Source: SIG437 sp045648985 (GTDB taxonomy: Bacteria; Bacillota; Clostridia; UBA1381; UBA9506). From it: a stretch of 43,638 nt of DNA. Shown here in pieces: positions 34,340 to 41,974 of the stretch. The stretch covers positions 1 through 43,638 of the forward strand of contig JAZROZ010000036.1 in NCBI GenBank assembly GCA_045648985.1, written 5' to 3'. The notes under the pieces are model-generated. The model ran no database searches. It was not told where the DNA came from and saw only the letters and a program-made list of their open reading frames with translations. Every line of letters starts with the position of its first letter. Positions within the stretch are counted from its first letter, which is position 1. A program made the position numbers and the translations under genes.

Positions 34340-34837
34340 ATGACAGACGCGATAGTAAGTTTTTTTCAGGGATTAAATTTATCAGAAGAATTAATAACAT
34401 TCATTATTTCTATGTTTCCAATTGTTGAACTCAGAGGGGCTATACCCGTTGGTGTTATGTTCGGGATAGAATCTTGGAAGCTCTACATACTTGCAGTTTT
34501 AGGAAACGTACTTCCAATTCCGTTTATTCTGTGGCTAGGAAGACCGATTGTGAATTATTGCCTTAACAGTCGTTTTTTTAAAAGATTCGGACAATGGCTG
34601 CAAAATAAGGTAGATAAAAATTCAGACAAAATCGTAAAGTATGGAACTTGGGGACTTATGATATTTGTTGCAATACCACTTCCCGGCACAGGTGCATGGA
34701 CAGGAGCTTTAGCTGCAGCATTACTTGATATCAGAATTAAACGTGCAATACCTGCGATTTTAGCAGGGGTTATGATAGCGGGAATCATAATGTTGTTTGG
34801 AAGCAATATAGTAAAGTTTATAGTAGGGTTGTTTTAA
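34340..34837 (+). CDS. Small multidrug export protein family (COG2426-type)
   Basis: A 165-residue membrane protein with PIVELRGAIPVGVMFG near residue 27 and the conserved FVAIPLPGTGAWTGALAA near 112, both diagnostic of the Sm_multidrug_ex family. About four membrane segments. The substrate is unproven despite the family name. AAGGAGAG lies 7 bases before the ATG; probably cotranscribed with thiI. Confidence 0.85.
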   Translation: MTDAIVSFFQGLNLSEELITFIISMFPIVELRGAIPVGVMFGIESWKLYILAVLGNVLPIPFILWLGRPIVNYCLNSRFFKRFGQWLQNKVDKNSDKIVKYGTWGLMIFVAIPLPGTGAWTGALAAALLDIRIKRAIPAILAGVMIAGIIMLFGSNIVKFIVGLF

Positions 34838-34876
34838 AAAGGTTGCTATCACATAAAAGTGATAGCAACCTTTTTA
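34836..34876. terminator. Strong terminator after the export protein gene
   Basis: AAAAAGGTTGCTATCAC (34836-34852) pairs perfectly with GTGATAGCAACCTTTTT (34859-34875). Confidence 0.92.
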
Positions 34877-34916
34877 AAATGTCAGTCAGATAAAATAACC
34901 TTATAAAGCCAAACAG

Positions 34917-34943
34917 CACAGACGCATTGCGCCTGTGCGAAAA
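34917..34943 (-). terminator. Probable terminator after rpmB
   Basis: GCACAG (about 34917) and CTGTGC (about 34937) close a stem with an inner CGC/GCG. On the minus strand a short T run follows. Confidence 0.5.
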
Positions 34944-34968
34944 TTCATATATAAGTAAATCAATAAGA

Positions 34969-35157
34969 TTAGATAGCTCTTGTAACCTTATTAGAACGCA
35001 GACATCTTGAGCAAACACTCACAGACTTCGGCGTGCCATTAACAATAGCCTTAACTTTTCTGATGTTTGGCTTCCAAGCCCTATTGCTTCTTCTGTGTGA
35101 ATGGCTGACTTTAATACCAAAAGTAACGCCTTTACCGCAGATTTCACATTTTGCCAT
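34969..35157 (-). CDS. rpmB: 50S ribosomal protein L28
   Basis: A 62-residue protein: MAKCEICGKGVTFGIKVSHSHRRSNRAWKPNI is unmistakable L28. The four Cys (CEIC ... CSRC) make it the zinc-binding form. Last gene of the minus-strand rpmE-secG-rpmB cluster. AGGTGC-type ribosome binding site upstream. Confidence 0.96.
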   Translation of the reverse strand: MAKCEICGKGVTFGIKVSHSHRRSNRAWKPNIRKVKAIVNGTPKSVSVCSRCLRSNKVTRAI

Positions 35158-35204
35158 TTATAGCACCTCCATTTGAAAACAATATTACGATTATGCTTTA
35201 TATC

Positions 35205-35435
35205 TTATTTTAAGAAGAATAAAGCAATTGATGTGATTAAAAACAAAATAGCAACAGTAGATGTCCACTTTTCAAGCATGGCATCTATTGTACGACCTTT
35301 GTTTTTTCCAAAGAATGTTTCAGAACCGCCGGCGATTGAACCTGAAAGGCCTGCTTGTTTACCCGACTGGAACAAAACAACAATCACAAGAACCAAAGCT
35401 ATGATTATATGCAATATCTGTACTGCAAGTAACAT
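35205..35435 (-). CDS. secG: Preprotein translocase subunit SecG
   Basis: A 76-residue protein with two membrane helices around LFQSGKQAGLSGSIAGGSETFFGKNKGR, the SecG signature. Assists SecYEG export. GGAGGTG upstream. Confidence 0.95.
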   Translation of the reverse strand: MLLAVQILHIIIALVLVIVVLFQSGKQAGLSGSIAGGSETFFGKNKGRTIDAMLEKWTSTVAILFLITSIALFFLK

Positions 35436-35503
35436 AACCTACACCTCCATAAACAACCTAAGTTCAAGCTGCAAAAGCTCTAAACCTGTGCCTTACGATA
35501 AAA

Positions 35504-35707
35504 TTATTCTTTGATACCAAATCTTTTTCTGAACTTTTCAACACGACCGCCCGTATCAACAAGCTTCTGTTTGCCTGTGAAGAACGGATGACATTTTGAA
35601 CAGATTTCAACTGTAATGTTCTCCTGTGTAGAACCTACAGAAATAACCTCTCCGCATGCACATTTTATGGTTGTATCGTAATAATTAGGATGGATTCCTT
35701 CTTTCAT
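35504..35707 (-). CDS. rpmE: 50S ribosomal protein L31
   Basis: A 67-residue protein beginning MKEGIHPNYYDTTIKCACG, with CAC at residues 16-18 and CSKC at 37-40, the zinc-binding L31 form, ending RVEKFRKRFG. Full length. Confidence 0.96.
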   Translation of the reverse strand: MKEGIHPNYYDTTIKCACGEVISVGSTQENITVEICSKCHPFFTGKQKLVDTGGRVEKFRKRFGIKE

Positions 35708-35757
35708 TACTTTTCACCCTCTCTGATAAATTACTAATTAATCCATAGCAGAAATAC

Positions 35758-35786
35758 ATTATAACATAACAATTCCCCTTTTGCAA
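35758..35786 (-). promoter_or_regulatory. Promoter of rpmE
   Basis: On the minus strand TTGCAA (35786-35781), 17 bases, TATAAT (35763-35758); AGAGAGGGTG precedes the ATG. Confidence 0.75.
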
Positions 35787-35867
35787 CAGTTTTTTTTGTA
35801 AAATTTAAAAAAGTTTGAAAAAATAAAAATTGCAAATAAAAAAAGAGAAAATTGGGAATATTTATAC

Positions 35868-35896
35868 TTGACAAAGTAATATTATAGTGATATAAT
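35868..35896 (+). promoter_or_regulatory. Promoter of initiator tRNA
   Basis: TTGACA at 35868-35873, 17 bases, TATAAT at 35891-35896, followed 30 bases later by the tRNA. Confidence 0.85.
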
Positions 35897-35925
35897 ATTT
35901 CTTGTTCATACAGAAAGTAACATAT

Positions 35926-35980
<55 letters not shown>

Positions 35981-36002
<22 letters not shown>

Positions 36003-37423
36003 ATTTTACACAAGACCGATTCCAAAGTGCTTTTTACTTTGATTTCGGTCTGTTTTTTTATGTCTATTCTATCTACCAAAATTAAAATAGCGTTTCTGTC
36101 AGTATTGTTTCTGAGTGAATCAAGCCATGCGCCAACTTGTTCTACGGTGTAATCTTTTGGCGGTTCTGTATTTTTAAGTGCTTCGATTTCTTCTTTAAGC
36201 TCTTGCATCCTTGTTCCTATATCTGCGACTATTTCTCCTGGAAGGGTACCAGAGGAAAGGTTGTTCAGAAGAGCCTCATATTGTCCTTCTTTTTCATTTA
36301 TTTTTCTTCTTAAAATTGATTTAAAATCTTCGTTGCGTTGTGTTTCGCCTTGCTTATATTTTCTTAAAGAATCTGCTATTTCAGTATGATTTTTAGCAGA
36401 TAAAATGTCATGTAAATATGAGAGAACTGCAGAATCTACTTTTTCCATACGCACAGAAGGTTGTCCGCACTTCTCAGAGCAGGAATAATAGTAGTAAGTA
36501 TGTCCTTTATTTGAAGATTTGGCAGCATGCATCTTTGCTCCACAAGAGCAATAAACAAGTCCGCTGCATAAATAATCTGATTTTTGTCCGGTCTGTTTTC
36601 TTTCACTCATTATTTTTTGTACCTCCATAAAGGTTTCTTTGTCTATAATTGCAGGAATAGCATTTTCTATCCTTATTGCATTAGGTTTTGAACGTCTCTG
36701 ACCTCGCTCTTTTTCGTTGTCTTGGCTGTAAAGATATACACCGGTATATTTTTCGTTGCGGAGTATTTCATAGATTTGAGAGTATTTTATGGGCTTGCCA
36801 CGCTTGCCTTTTATTCCGCATGATTCCATTTCTGCTATAAGCTGCGTAAACCCTTCCCGGCCGAGAGCTGCAGCGAACATCTTTTTGACATAGGCTGCCT
36901 CAAATTCATTTATAACATAATGCTGATTTACTACGTCATAACCAAAAGGCGCATAACCGCCATTGTGTAAGCCTTGCAAAGCGGTTTCTTTATGTCCTTT
37001 TTTGGTTTCTCCGGAGAGATTGTCTATATAATATTCAGATAAGGACCACATCAGAGCGCGCATGATTTTAGCTTCGTTTGTATTGCCGAAGTTTTGAGCG
37101 GTAGCTATCAGCTCCACGCCTATGTCATCAAGCCGTTTTTCAAGGTTTACGTGTTCTCTGAGGCTTCGTGCTACTCTGTCATACTTGTGTATTAAAATTG
37201 TCTTAAAAGCACCTTTTTCCGCATCAATGAGCATTTGCTGATATTGCTCTCTTTTTGCCGTTTTACTGCCTTTTCCACTTATAGCCTCATCTGCATATAT
37301 GTGTATTATATTTATCTTATGAGAGGCAGCATAATCACGGCAAGCTCTGACTTGTGCCTCGATGCTGTCCTCTGTTTGTTTGTCTGATGAATACCGGGCA
37401 TATATTACTGCATCAGCTTCCAT
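35981..37423 (-). CDS. Serine integrase of the phage-like element
   Basis: A 480-residue large serine recombinase; ATG at 37423 (AAAGGAGG upstream) is preferred over an earlier in-frame ATG at 37468. VIYARYSSDKQ holds the catalytic Ser12, then DEAISGKGSKTAKR and HKYDRVARS. The recombinase domain has GYAPFGYD and YSQIYEILRNEKYTG; a zinc ribbon (CSCGAKM ... CSEKCG) and a C-terminal coiled coil follow. The last residues (CKIGCGGWI) are encoded by tRNA-fMet bases. It integrates or excises the element at that tRNA (inference from position). Confidence 0.93.
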
Positions 37424-37445
37424 GTGCGCGCCTCCTTTCGTTGTG

Positions 37446-37985
37446 TTATGTTGTTGTGTCATCGTCATCTTCTGATTCTACTCTGTAGGGAATACCTTCT
37501 TGAAATGCTGCAAATCGAATTTCTTCATCTTCGCTCTGAAGAAGGTAGTTCGGATTCTCTAAAAGGCCGTCTGTATATGCTTCTACTTTTATTTTACCCA
37601 TATTATTAAGCTTGTTATATTTCTTCAAGATTGGCGGTTCTTGATGTATTGCATTTTCTTCAATTCCAATTTTTGTGCGCTCGAAATTTATCGCTCGTGT
37701 GGTAAGCAGTGCTTTATGCTTGTTGCTAAGATTGCCATCTTCATAGATATCATCTATTGGAGTTACAAACAACAATGATTCAAAATCCATATACAAAGCA
37801 TCACAAATCTTTTTTATGGTTTCTAAGTCTGGCATTCTATTCCCGTTTTCATAATTTGAATATGTGGAAACTGGAATACCTAGCGATTTAGCAAAGTCCT
37901 TTTGTGATATGCCCCGAAGCAAGCGCATTTCTTTTATTTGTCCACCTATATTTAAAAATTCTTTTAGTCCGTTTTTTGTTTTCAT
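37446..37985 (-). CDS. CI-like XRE repressor of the phage-like element
   Basis: A 179-residue protein with an N-terminal helix-turn-helix (QIKEMRLLRGISQKDFAKSLGIPVSTYSNYENG, about residues 17-50) and an acidic C-terminal half ending VESEDDDDTTT. It faces the Cro-like gene across a three-operator switch. It has no visible LexA-type Ser-Lys protease, so inactivation would need another protein, such as the element's ImmA. Confidence 0.85.
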   Translation of the reverse strand: MKTKNGLKEFLNIGGQIKEMRLLRGISQKDFAKSLGIPVSTYSNYENGNRMPDLETIKKICDALYMDFESLLFVTPIDDIYEDGNLSNKHKALLTTRAINFERTKIGIEENAIHQEPPILKKYNKLNNMGKIKVEAYTDGLLENPNYLLQSEDEEIRFAAFQEGIPYRVESEDDDDTTT

Positions 37986-38007
37986 TTGTATTCACCATCC
38001 TACAAAT

Positions 38008-38110
38008 ATCATAACACAAAATATTCATTTTTGCAAATTTTTTATAAAAAAGTCTTGACATATTCAAAAACGAATATTATAATAAATGTAAAATATTCAA
38101 TAATGAATAG
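38008..38110. promoter_or_regulatory. Divergent promoters with three matching operators
   Basis: Rightward promoter: TTGACA 38055-38060, 17 bases, TATAAT 38078-38083. Leftward (repressor): TTGCAA 38036-38031, 17 bases, TATGAT 38013-38008. Operators share ATATTC-N6-GAATAT: O1 38021-38038 (right half degenerate) covers the repressor promoter, O2 38060-38077 (perfect) fills the rightward spacer, O3 38093-38110 (one base off) lies just past its -10. Confidence 0.85.
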
Positions 38111-38130
38111 TTATCGAAGGAGGTGATACA

Positions 38131-38325
38131 ATGAAAATCAGCGCGAAAAAAATTGAAATTCTGATGGCTCGCAAGAATTTAGCACACAAGGACCTTGCAG
38201 ACCGTTCAGGAATAAGCAGGCAGAATTTAACTGTTATTAAGCAGCGAGGAAACTGCACTCCACGATTAGCTATGAAAATAGCTGATGGGTTAGACGTGGA
38301 TGTAACAGAAATTATGGAGGAGTAA
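38131..38325 (+). CDS. Cro-like small XRE regulator
   Basis: A 64-residue single helix-turn-helix protein (NLAHKDLADRSGISRQNLTVIKQRG), with a perfect GAAGGAGGTG ribosome binding site. First gene of the rightward operon, 20 bases past O3. Fits the Cro role: a short competitor of the repressor at the same operators. Confidence 0.8.
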   Translation: MKISAKKIEILMARKNLAHKDLADRSGISRQNLTVIKQRGNCTPRLAMKIADGLDVDVTEIMEE

Positions 38326-38327
38326 TT

Positions 38328-38501
38328 ATGGAAAAGAAAAAAATAAGTATTCCTGTATCTGCTACATACAGAGTAGAAGATAATGGCGAGGTCGTCAGAA
38401 TTGATGCTGAATACAAAGAATTTTATGCTGACGATATAGCAAGGTTTCTTCTTCGCCAATTTGGAGCAGAGGCAATTTTTGGAGGGGAGGGAGAATATTG
38501 A
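38328..38501 (+). CDS. Small conserved-looking protein, unknown
   Basis: A 57-residue acidic protein from ATG 38328 (GGAGGAG upstream), MEKKKISIPVSATYRV ... IARFLLRQFGAEAIF. The stop overlaps the next TTG start (TTGA), so it is translated with its neighbours. No domain recognised; the strand-rich start suggests a small beta fold. Confidence 0.65.
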   Translation: MEKKKISIPVSATYRVEDNGEVVRIDAEYKEFYADDIARFLLRQFGAEAIFGGEGEY

Positions 38502-39145
38502 CATTAACTACTTTAGGAGAACGCATTAGAGAAAAACGAAAATTTTTAGGTATAACTCAAAGCAATCTTGCATCCATGATTGGTGTAACGCGAGCAGTTA
38601 TATCTAAATACGAAAGCGGAACCATCACAAACATACCACATTATAGAATCGTTCAGCTTGCCAATGCCTTAGATGTTTCTCCGTCATACCTCTTGGACTG
38701 TGAAAAGGAAGCTAACGAGAAAAATAGCGAAGAGTTTAAAAATTTACTTAAAAATCGCCGGATTGAGTTGAAATTAACTCTGGAGGAAGTAGGGCGTGCC
38801 GTTGGTGTAAAGATGAATATCGGTGAAAGAATCAAAAATGCGAGAATTAGAAAAAAATTAACGCAACGTGAGCTTGCAATAAAAATAAATAAAACTTTTT
38901 CATCTGTACAAAAGTATGAACTCAACATAATACAGCCTCCTATAGACGTTATTTTTGATTTAGCTACCGCATTAGATGTTTCTCCCGCCTATCTCATGGG
39001 ATGGGAAGAGCCTAACAATAAAAGAGAATATTTTATCATACCTCGTGAAATTTGGGCCATTATGTTAAAACTAAAACCTAAAGACAGGGGCATAATGCTT
39101 GACTATATTTTTAAGGTGGCTTTTGGACAAGAGTGGAAGGAGTGA
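38498..39145 (+). CDS. Tandem-XRE DNA-binding protein with a broken middle unit
   Basis: 215 residues from TTG 38498 (GGAGGGAG upstream). XRE unit 1 covers about 6-66 and ends LDVSPSYLLDCE. A second copy begins (LKNRRIELKLTLEEVGRAVGVK, 84-105) but stops after the first helix-turn. Met106 then opens a third unit (IGERIKNARIRKKLTQREL ... LDVSPAYLMGWEE, 108-170). The layout looks like two or three regulator genes fused by deletion. The C-terminal IIPREIWAIMLKLKPKDRGIMLDYIFKVAF is a small helical tail. Role: regulation of the element. Confidence 0.8.
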   Translation: MTLTTLGERIREKRKFLGITQSNLASMIGVTRAVISKYESGTITNIPHYRIVQLANALDVSPSYLLDCEKEANEKNSEEFKNLLKNRRIELKLTLEEVGRAVGVKMNIGERIKNARIRKKLTQRELAIKINKTFSSVQKYELNIIQPPIDVIFDLATALDVSPAYLMGWEEPNNKREYFIIPREIWAIMLKLKPKDRGIMLDYIFKVAFGQEWKE

Positions 39146-39158
39146 GTTACTATTATAA

Positions 39159-39938
39159 ATGAATGAAATAAACGGATATTTTAAGTTGTTTAGAAAGCTT
39201 GTTCAATGGGGATGGTATCAGAATAACAATGTAAAAGCTGTGTTCCTTCACTGTCTTATCCGGGTAAATTTTTCAGACCAACCGTTTGAAGGGATGATTA
39301 TTAAAAGAGGTCAGTTTGTTACTTCTGAGAAAAATCTTGCTTCTGAACTCGGTCTTTCACGGCAACAAGTGCGAACTGCTATAAATAAGCTAAAATCAAC
39401 CAATGAAATAACCACCCAATCAACCAATAAATTTACTATTGTAACCGTGACAAATTGGGAAAAATACCAAAACGGAATAGAAAATACAACCAATGAAATA
39501 ACCAACACTGTAACCAACGAGCAACCAACGAATAACCAACGGATAACCAACGAGCAACCACAATATAAGAATATAAAGAATGATAAGAATGATAAGAATG
39601 ATAAGAATATTTTTATAGAGGACGAACCTCCTAAAAAAACAAAATCATTTATTCCGCCAACGGTTGAAGAAGTAAGAGCTTATTGTTTGGAGCGTAGCAG
39701 TCCTGTTGATGCTGAACAGTTTGTAAATTACTATTCAGCAATAGGTTGGTTAGTTGGTAAAAACAAAATGAAGGATTGGAGAGCAGCTGTTAGAACGTGG
39801 GAAAGAAACTACAGAGGCGACAACCAAAATAAACAAATTGCTAAAAAAAGCAGTTCAGGCAATATTTTTCGAGATATGGTAAATGAATTACAAAATCAAA
39901 AAGAAAAAGAGGAGGATTATATAATTTATGACGATTGA
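39159..39938 (+). CDS. Phage replisome organizer-like replication protein
   Basis: 259 residues. The N-terminal winged-helix region (GYFKLFRKLVQWGWYQNNNVKAVFLHCLI, RGQFVTSEKNLASELGLSRQQVRTAINKLK) is the phage replisome-organizer/DnaD-like replication domain. A Thr/Asn/Gln-rich linker (about 105-150) is encoded by the iteron-like repeats. The C-terminal part has TVEEVRAYCLERSSPVDAEQFVNYYSAIGWLVGKNKMKDWRAAVRTW, as in DnaT/DnaD-type loaders. No strong ribosome binding site is placed within 10 bases; GGAAGGAG lies 17 bases upstream. Probably binds the origin within its own gene. Confidence 0.85.
   Translation: MNEINGYFKLFRKLVQWGWYQNNNVKAVFLHCLIRVNFSDQPFEGMIIKRGQFVTSEKNLASELGLSRQQVRTAINKLKSTNEITTQSTNKFTIVTVTNWEKYQNGIENTTNEITNTVTNEQPTNNQRITNEQPQYKNIKNDKNDKNDKNIFIEDEPPKKTKSFIPPTVEEVRAYCLERSSPVDAEQFVNYYSAIGWLVGKNKMKDWRAAVRTWERNYRGDNQNKQIAKKSSSGNIFRDMVNELQNQKEKEEDYIIYDD
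39500..39615 (+). repeat. Iteron-like repeats inside the replication gene (putative origin)
   Basis: AACCAACG recurs at 39512, 39523, 39534 and 39545, exactly every 11 bases, with flanking copies at 39500 and, partial, at 39556. An exact 17-bp repeat links 39511-39527 with 39544-39560. An AT-rich stretch with three copies of AATGATAAG (39579-39605) follows, a candidate unwinding element. The 11-base period is not a multiple of three, so it is unlikely to arise from selection on the protein. Confidence 0.7.
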
Positions 39939-40464
39939 AGAAACATTGAAAATACTTGCAGTAATTAAATCTAATTACCCATATTTTTACAAAGGCTTAT
40001 CAGATACAGATGCTAAAATAATGGTCGATTTATGGGCAGACTTGTTCCAGGATGATTCAGTAGAGTTAGTGGGTGCAGCTGTTAAAACTTATATTGCGTG
40101 TGATTTAGATGGATATCCGCCGACTGTGGGAAAAATTAAAGAGCAGATAAGGAAATTAACACACTCAGAGGATATGAGCGAGCAGGAGGCAATTAACAGG
40201 CTTTTAAAAGCATGCGCCAATAGCGGATATAATGCAGCTGAAGAATTTGAGGCGCTGCCTTCAGAACTTAAGCAGCTTGTAGGAAATGCACAGCAGTTGA
40301 GAGAATGGGGCAAGCTCAAAACGGATGATTTACACACTGTTGTTGCGAGTAATGTTATGAGGTCCTATAAGGCGATAAAAGAAAGAGAGAGACAAAAAAA
40401 TGCTCTGCCAAAGAACTTAAAAAACATTTTAGACAACGTGGCGGAACAAAAAAGACTTGAATGA
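39928..40464 (+). CDS. Replicative helicase loader/inhibitor-like protein (G39P type)
   Basis: 178 residues overlapping the replication gene by 11 bases. The first 60 residues (EETLKILAVIKSNYPYFYKGLSDTDAKIMVDLWADLFQDD) match the N-terminal helical domain of phage SPP1 G39P, which loads G40P-type helicases. A central helical region (EQEAINRLLKACANSGYNAAEEFEALPSELKQLVG) and a KERERQKN tail follow. Likely partner of the organizer protein in recruiting the host helicase; no element helicase is in view. Confidence 0.75.
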   Translation: MTIEETLKILAVIKSNYPYFYKGLSDTDAKIMVDLWADLFQDDSVELVGAAVKTYIACDLDGYPPTVGKIKEQIRKLTHSEDMSEQEAINRLLKACANSGYNAAEEFEALPSELKQLVGNAQQLREWGKLKTDDLHTVVASNVMRSYKAIKERERQKNALPKNLKNILDNVAEQKRLE

Positions 40465-40473
40465 GGTGGTTTT

Positions 40474-40665
40474 ATGCCCTACTACCGCGAATGTGAAAAA
40501 TGCGGAGCGAAATTAGACCCGGAAGAAAAATGTGATTGTGAAAGAAAGGATGATAAAGATGAAAAAGAAGGAATTAAAGGAATTAGGAATATCAGACGAA
40601 GTTATCAGAACCATTCAGATAATGCACGGCAGGGATATAACAAGAGAGAGACAAAAGATAGCTGA
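40474..40665 (+). CDS. Small Cys-rich zinc-ribbon protein
   Basis: 63 residues from ATG 40474 with GAGGTGG upstream. YYRECEKCGAKLDPEEKCDC holds CxxC ... CxC, the pattern of very small phage zinc-ribbon proteins. The rest is charged and may be unstructured. It shares its 3' half in another frame with the next gene; both starts have credible ribosome binding sites. Confidence 0.55.
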   Translation: MPYYRECEKCGAKLDPEEKCDCERKDDKDEKEGIKGIRNIRRSYQNHSDNARQGYNKRETKDS

Positions 40666-40921
40666 TGAATTAGGCAGCGACAAATGTAAAAAGCTCAGAA
40701 CTGCCATATCAAGTATGGTGGAAGTTCTGGAAGATGAAATCAGCTTAAAAAATGTACTATTTTCTGCGATAAAAAGTTTTCGCATAGAGAACTCAAAGGC
40801 TAAGGCAATACAAGAGAAAAACGAAGGCTTAAATAAGATTGAAAACGTCCTGGAAGAGATTGAAGAAATAGAAAATGCCGCCGATGCAGAAAATGCAACC
40901 GACGGCAAAGAGTGCATATGA
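40559..40921 (+). CDS. Coiled-coil protein of unknown function
   Basis: 120 residues from ATG 40559 (GAAAGGA about 10 bases upstream), overlapping the zinc-ribbon gene by 107 bases in another frame. KKKELKELGISDEVIRTIQIMHGRD is followed by long helices and an acidic tail (VLEEIEEIENAADAENA). Probably a small accessory protein of the replication module; function not recognised. Confidence 0.6.
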   Translation: MKKKELKELGISDEVIRTIQIMHGRDITRERQKIADELGSDKCKKLRTAISSMVEVLEDEISLKNVLFSAIKSFRIENSKAKAIQEKNEGLNKIENVLEEIEEIENAADAENATDGKECI

Positions 40922-40950
40922 TACACCCTCAAAACGCAATTTGATTGTAT
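40913..40950 (+). repeat. Inverted repeat at the end of the coiled-coil gene
   Basis: GCATATGATACA and TGTATCATATATGC (two extra bases on one side) form a stem around a 20-base loop. No T run follows; it could be a processing site or an operator. Confidence 0.5.
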
Positions 40951-40995
40951 CATATATGCTCTGGAAAATCAAGAGAAAAGGAGCAAAATAAAAAA

Positions 40996-41184
40996 ATGAA
41001 AAAGAAAAAGATAAAAAATATGGCTTTAAATGTATTTACAGTATGTATGGGAGCGTTAGCTTTTACTTCGGCCATGACCTTCAGAAACGTAACCAGAGAA
41101 GCAGTAGCTATATATATCGGCTCTCTGTTGTGGCTATTTGTTGCTGCTATTGAGGCAGAAAAGAAAGAAGGTGCTGCAGAATGA
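40996..41184 (+). CDS. Small two-helix membrane protein
   Basis: 62 residues from ATG 40996 (AAAGGAG at 40977-40983, a long spacing). Basic start KKKKIKNM, then two hydrophobic segments (ALNVFTVCMGALAFTSAM and AVAIYIGSLLWLFVAAIEA). ATGA overlap with the downstream ImmA gene. Function unknown; holin-like size, but no evidence of lysis. Confidence 0.55.
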   Translation: MKKKKIKNMALNVFTVCMGALAFTSAMTFRNVTREAVAIYIGSLLWLFVAAIEAEKKEGAAE

Positions 41185-41609
41185 AAAATAATATAATTAT
41201 AGCAGCAAAAACATTTGCTTTAAAAGAACTCAAAGGAAAATTGAGTATTGAAAGTCTTACGGAAGCTATAGAGAGAACAGGGTATAGAATAATATATTTT
41301 ACAGAAAAAGACAAGGAACTATTGATGGATAAATATTGCAAAAATTTTGGTTGGTTCAATATACCTTTAGCTTTTACGATAAAGTGTAACAGGCAAAATA
41401 AGCCATATAAAGCAGAGGTATATGTGAATAAATCCCGCAAAGAAAAAGAGCTAATCTCTTTGCTGTTGCATGAACTATCTCATATTTTTTTGGGCCATTT
41501 AGACGTTACTTCGAGAGGAATGTATGAACGATGGTTAAGAGAAGCAGAAGCACATGCTTTTGATTACTTTGTTTTAAATGCTTTAAATGTGGAGGTGCAT
41601 CATGAATAA
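41181..41609 (+). CDS. ImmA/IrrE-family metallopeptidase of the phage-like element
   Basis: 142 residues with HELSH at 97-101 (HExxH), followed by FLGHLDVTSRG and EAEAHAFDYFVL, the downstream acidic motif. Shorter than the first ImmA (at 6420) and not adjacent to an XRE gene. The repressor at 37446 is the only CI-like candidate target in the element; the link is inference. Confidence 0.78.
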   Translation: MKNNIIIAAKTFALKELKGKLSIESLTEAIERTGYRIIYFTEKDKELLMDKYCKNFGWFNIPLAFTIKCNRQNKPYKAEVYVNKSRKEKELISLLLHELSHIFLGHLDVTSRGMYERWLREAEAHAFDYFVLNALNVEVHHE

Positions 41610-41635
41610 TTTTGATGTACTAAGGACTTTTTAGT

Positions 41636-41791
41636 ATGAAAATAAAAATTACATACAAGGACGAGGAAGAGCTGCAGAAGCTTTTCCTCAAACCTTTAGG
41701 GGAATTAATAGCAGAAGGGGCAAAAGTAAAGAAAACAGATAAAAATGCGCCCTATTTACACTGTTATATAGAACTCAATATCAGAAAATGA
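41636..41791 (+). CDS. Small protein, unknown
   Basis: 51 residues (MKIKITYKDEEELQKLF ... LHCYIELNIRK) from ATG 41636, with AAGGA at 41622-41626. A 10-codon frame (41602-41634) with GGAGGTG ends just before it and may couple translation. Beta-helix-beta layout likely; small phage proteins with such starts are common. Not recognised further. Confidence 0.55.
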   Translation: MKIKITYKDEEELQKLFLKPLGELIAEGAKVKKTDKNAPYLHCYIELNIRK

Positions 41792-41810
41792 AAGCACACC
41801 ATCATACCAC

Positions 41811-41839
41811 TTGACATTTTGCTAATTTTGTGATATAAT
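41811..41839 (+). promoter_or_regulatory. Consensus promoter ahead of the capsid genes
   Basis: TTGACA at 41811-41816, 17 bases, TATAAT at 41834-41839. This perfect sigma-A promoter drives the leader/small RNA described next. Confidence 0.88.
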
Positions 41840-41845
41840 AAATAA

Positions 41846-41930
41846 AAAGTACCGCTCCATTATGGAGTTAGCATTAATGTTAAATTAAGGCATGGGAAAC
41901 GTATTTAAAGCGTTCCTATGCCTTTTTTTA
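41846..41930 (+). ncRNA. Short terminated leader or small RNA, about 85 nt
   Basis: From the predicted start there is a small hairpin CTCCA/TGGAG (41855-41867) and a strong terminator pairing AGGCATGGGAA (41888-41898) with TTCCTATGCCT (41913-41923), ending in seven T. No ORF of use fits inside. The transcript would therefore end 130 bases before the scaffold gene unless terminated RNA polymerase is modified: either an independent small RNA or an antitermination-controlled late leader. Confidence 0.6.
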
Positions 41931-41974
41931 TACTAAGGACATTTCGACCAAGTCAATAGACGAAATTGTCTGTT

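Noticed and set aside
39560..39615. CRISPR-like or tandem-repeat array
   Set aside because: Units of 9 and 11 bases without spacers do not form a CRISPR; they are better explained as origin repeats and a Lys-Asn-Asp linker.
41602..41634. 10-codon frame MNNFDVLRTF as a gene
   Set aside because: Although preceded by GGAGGTG, it is too short to claim a product; it is mentioned only as a possible coupling ORF for the next gene.
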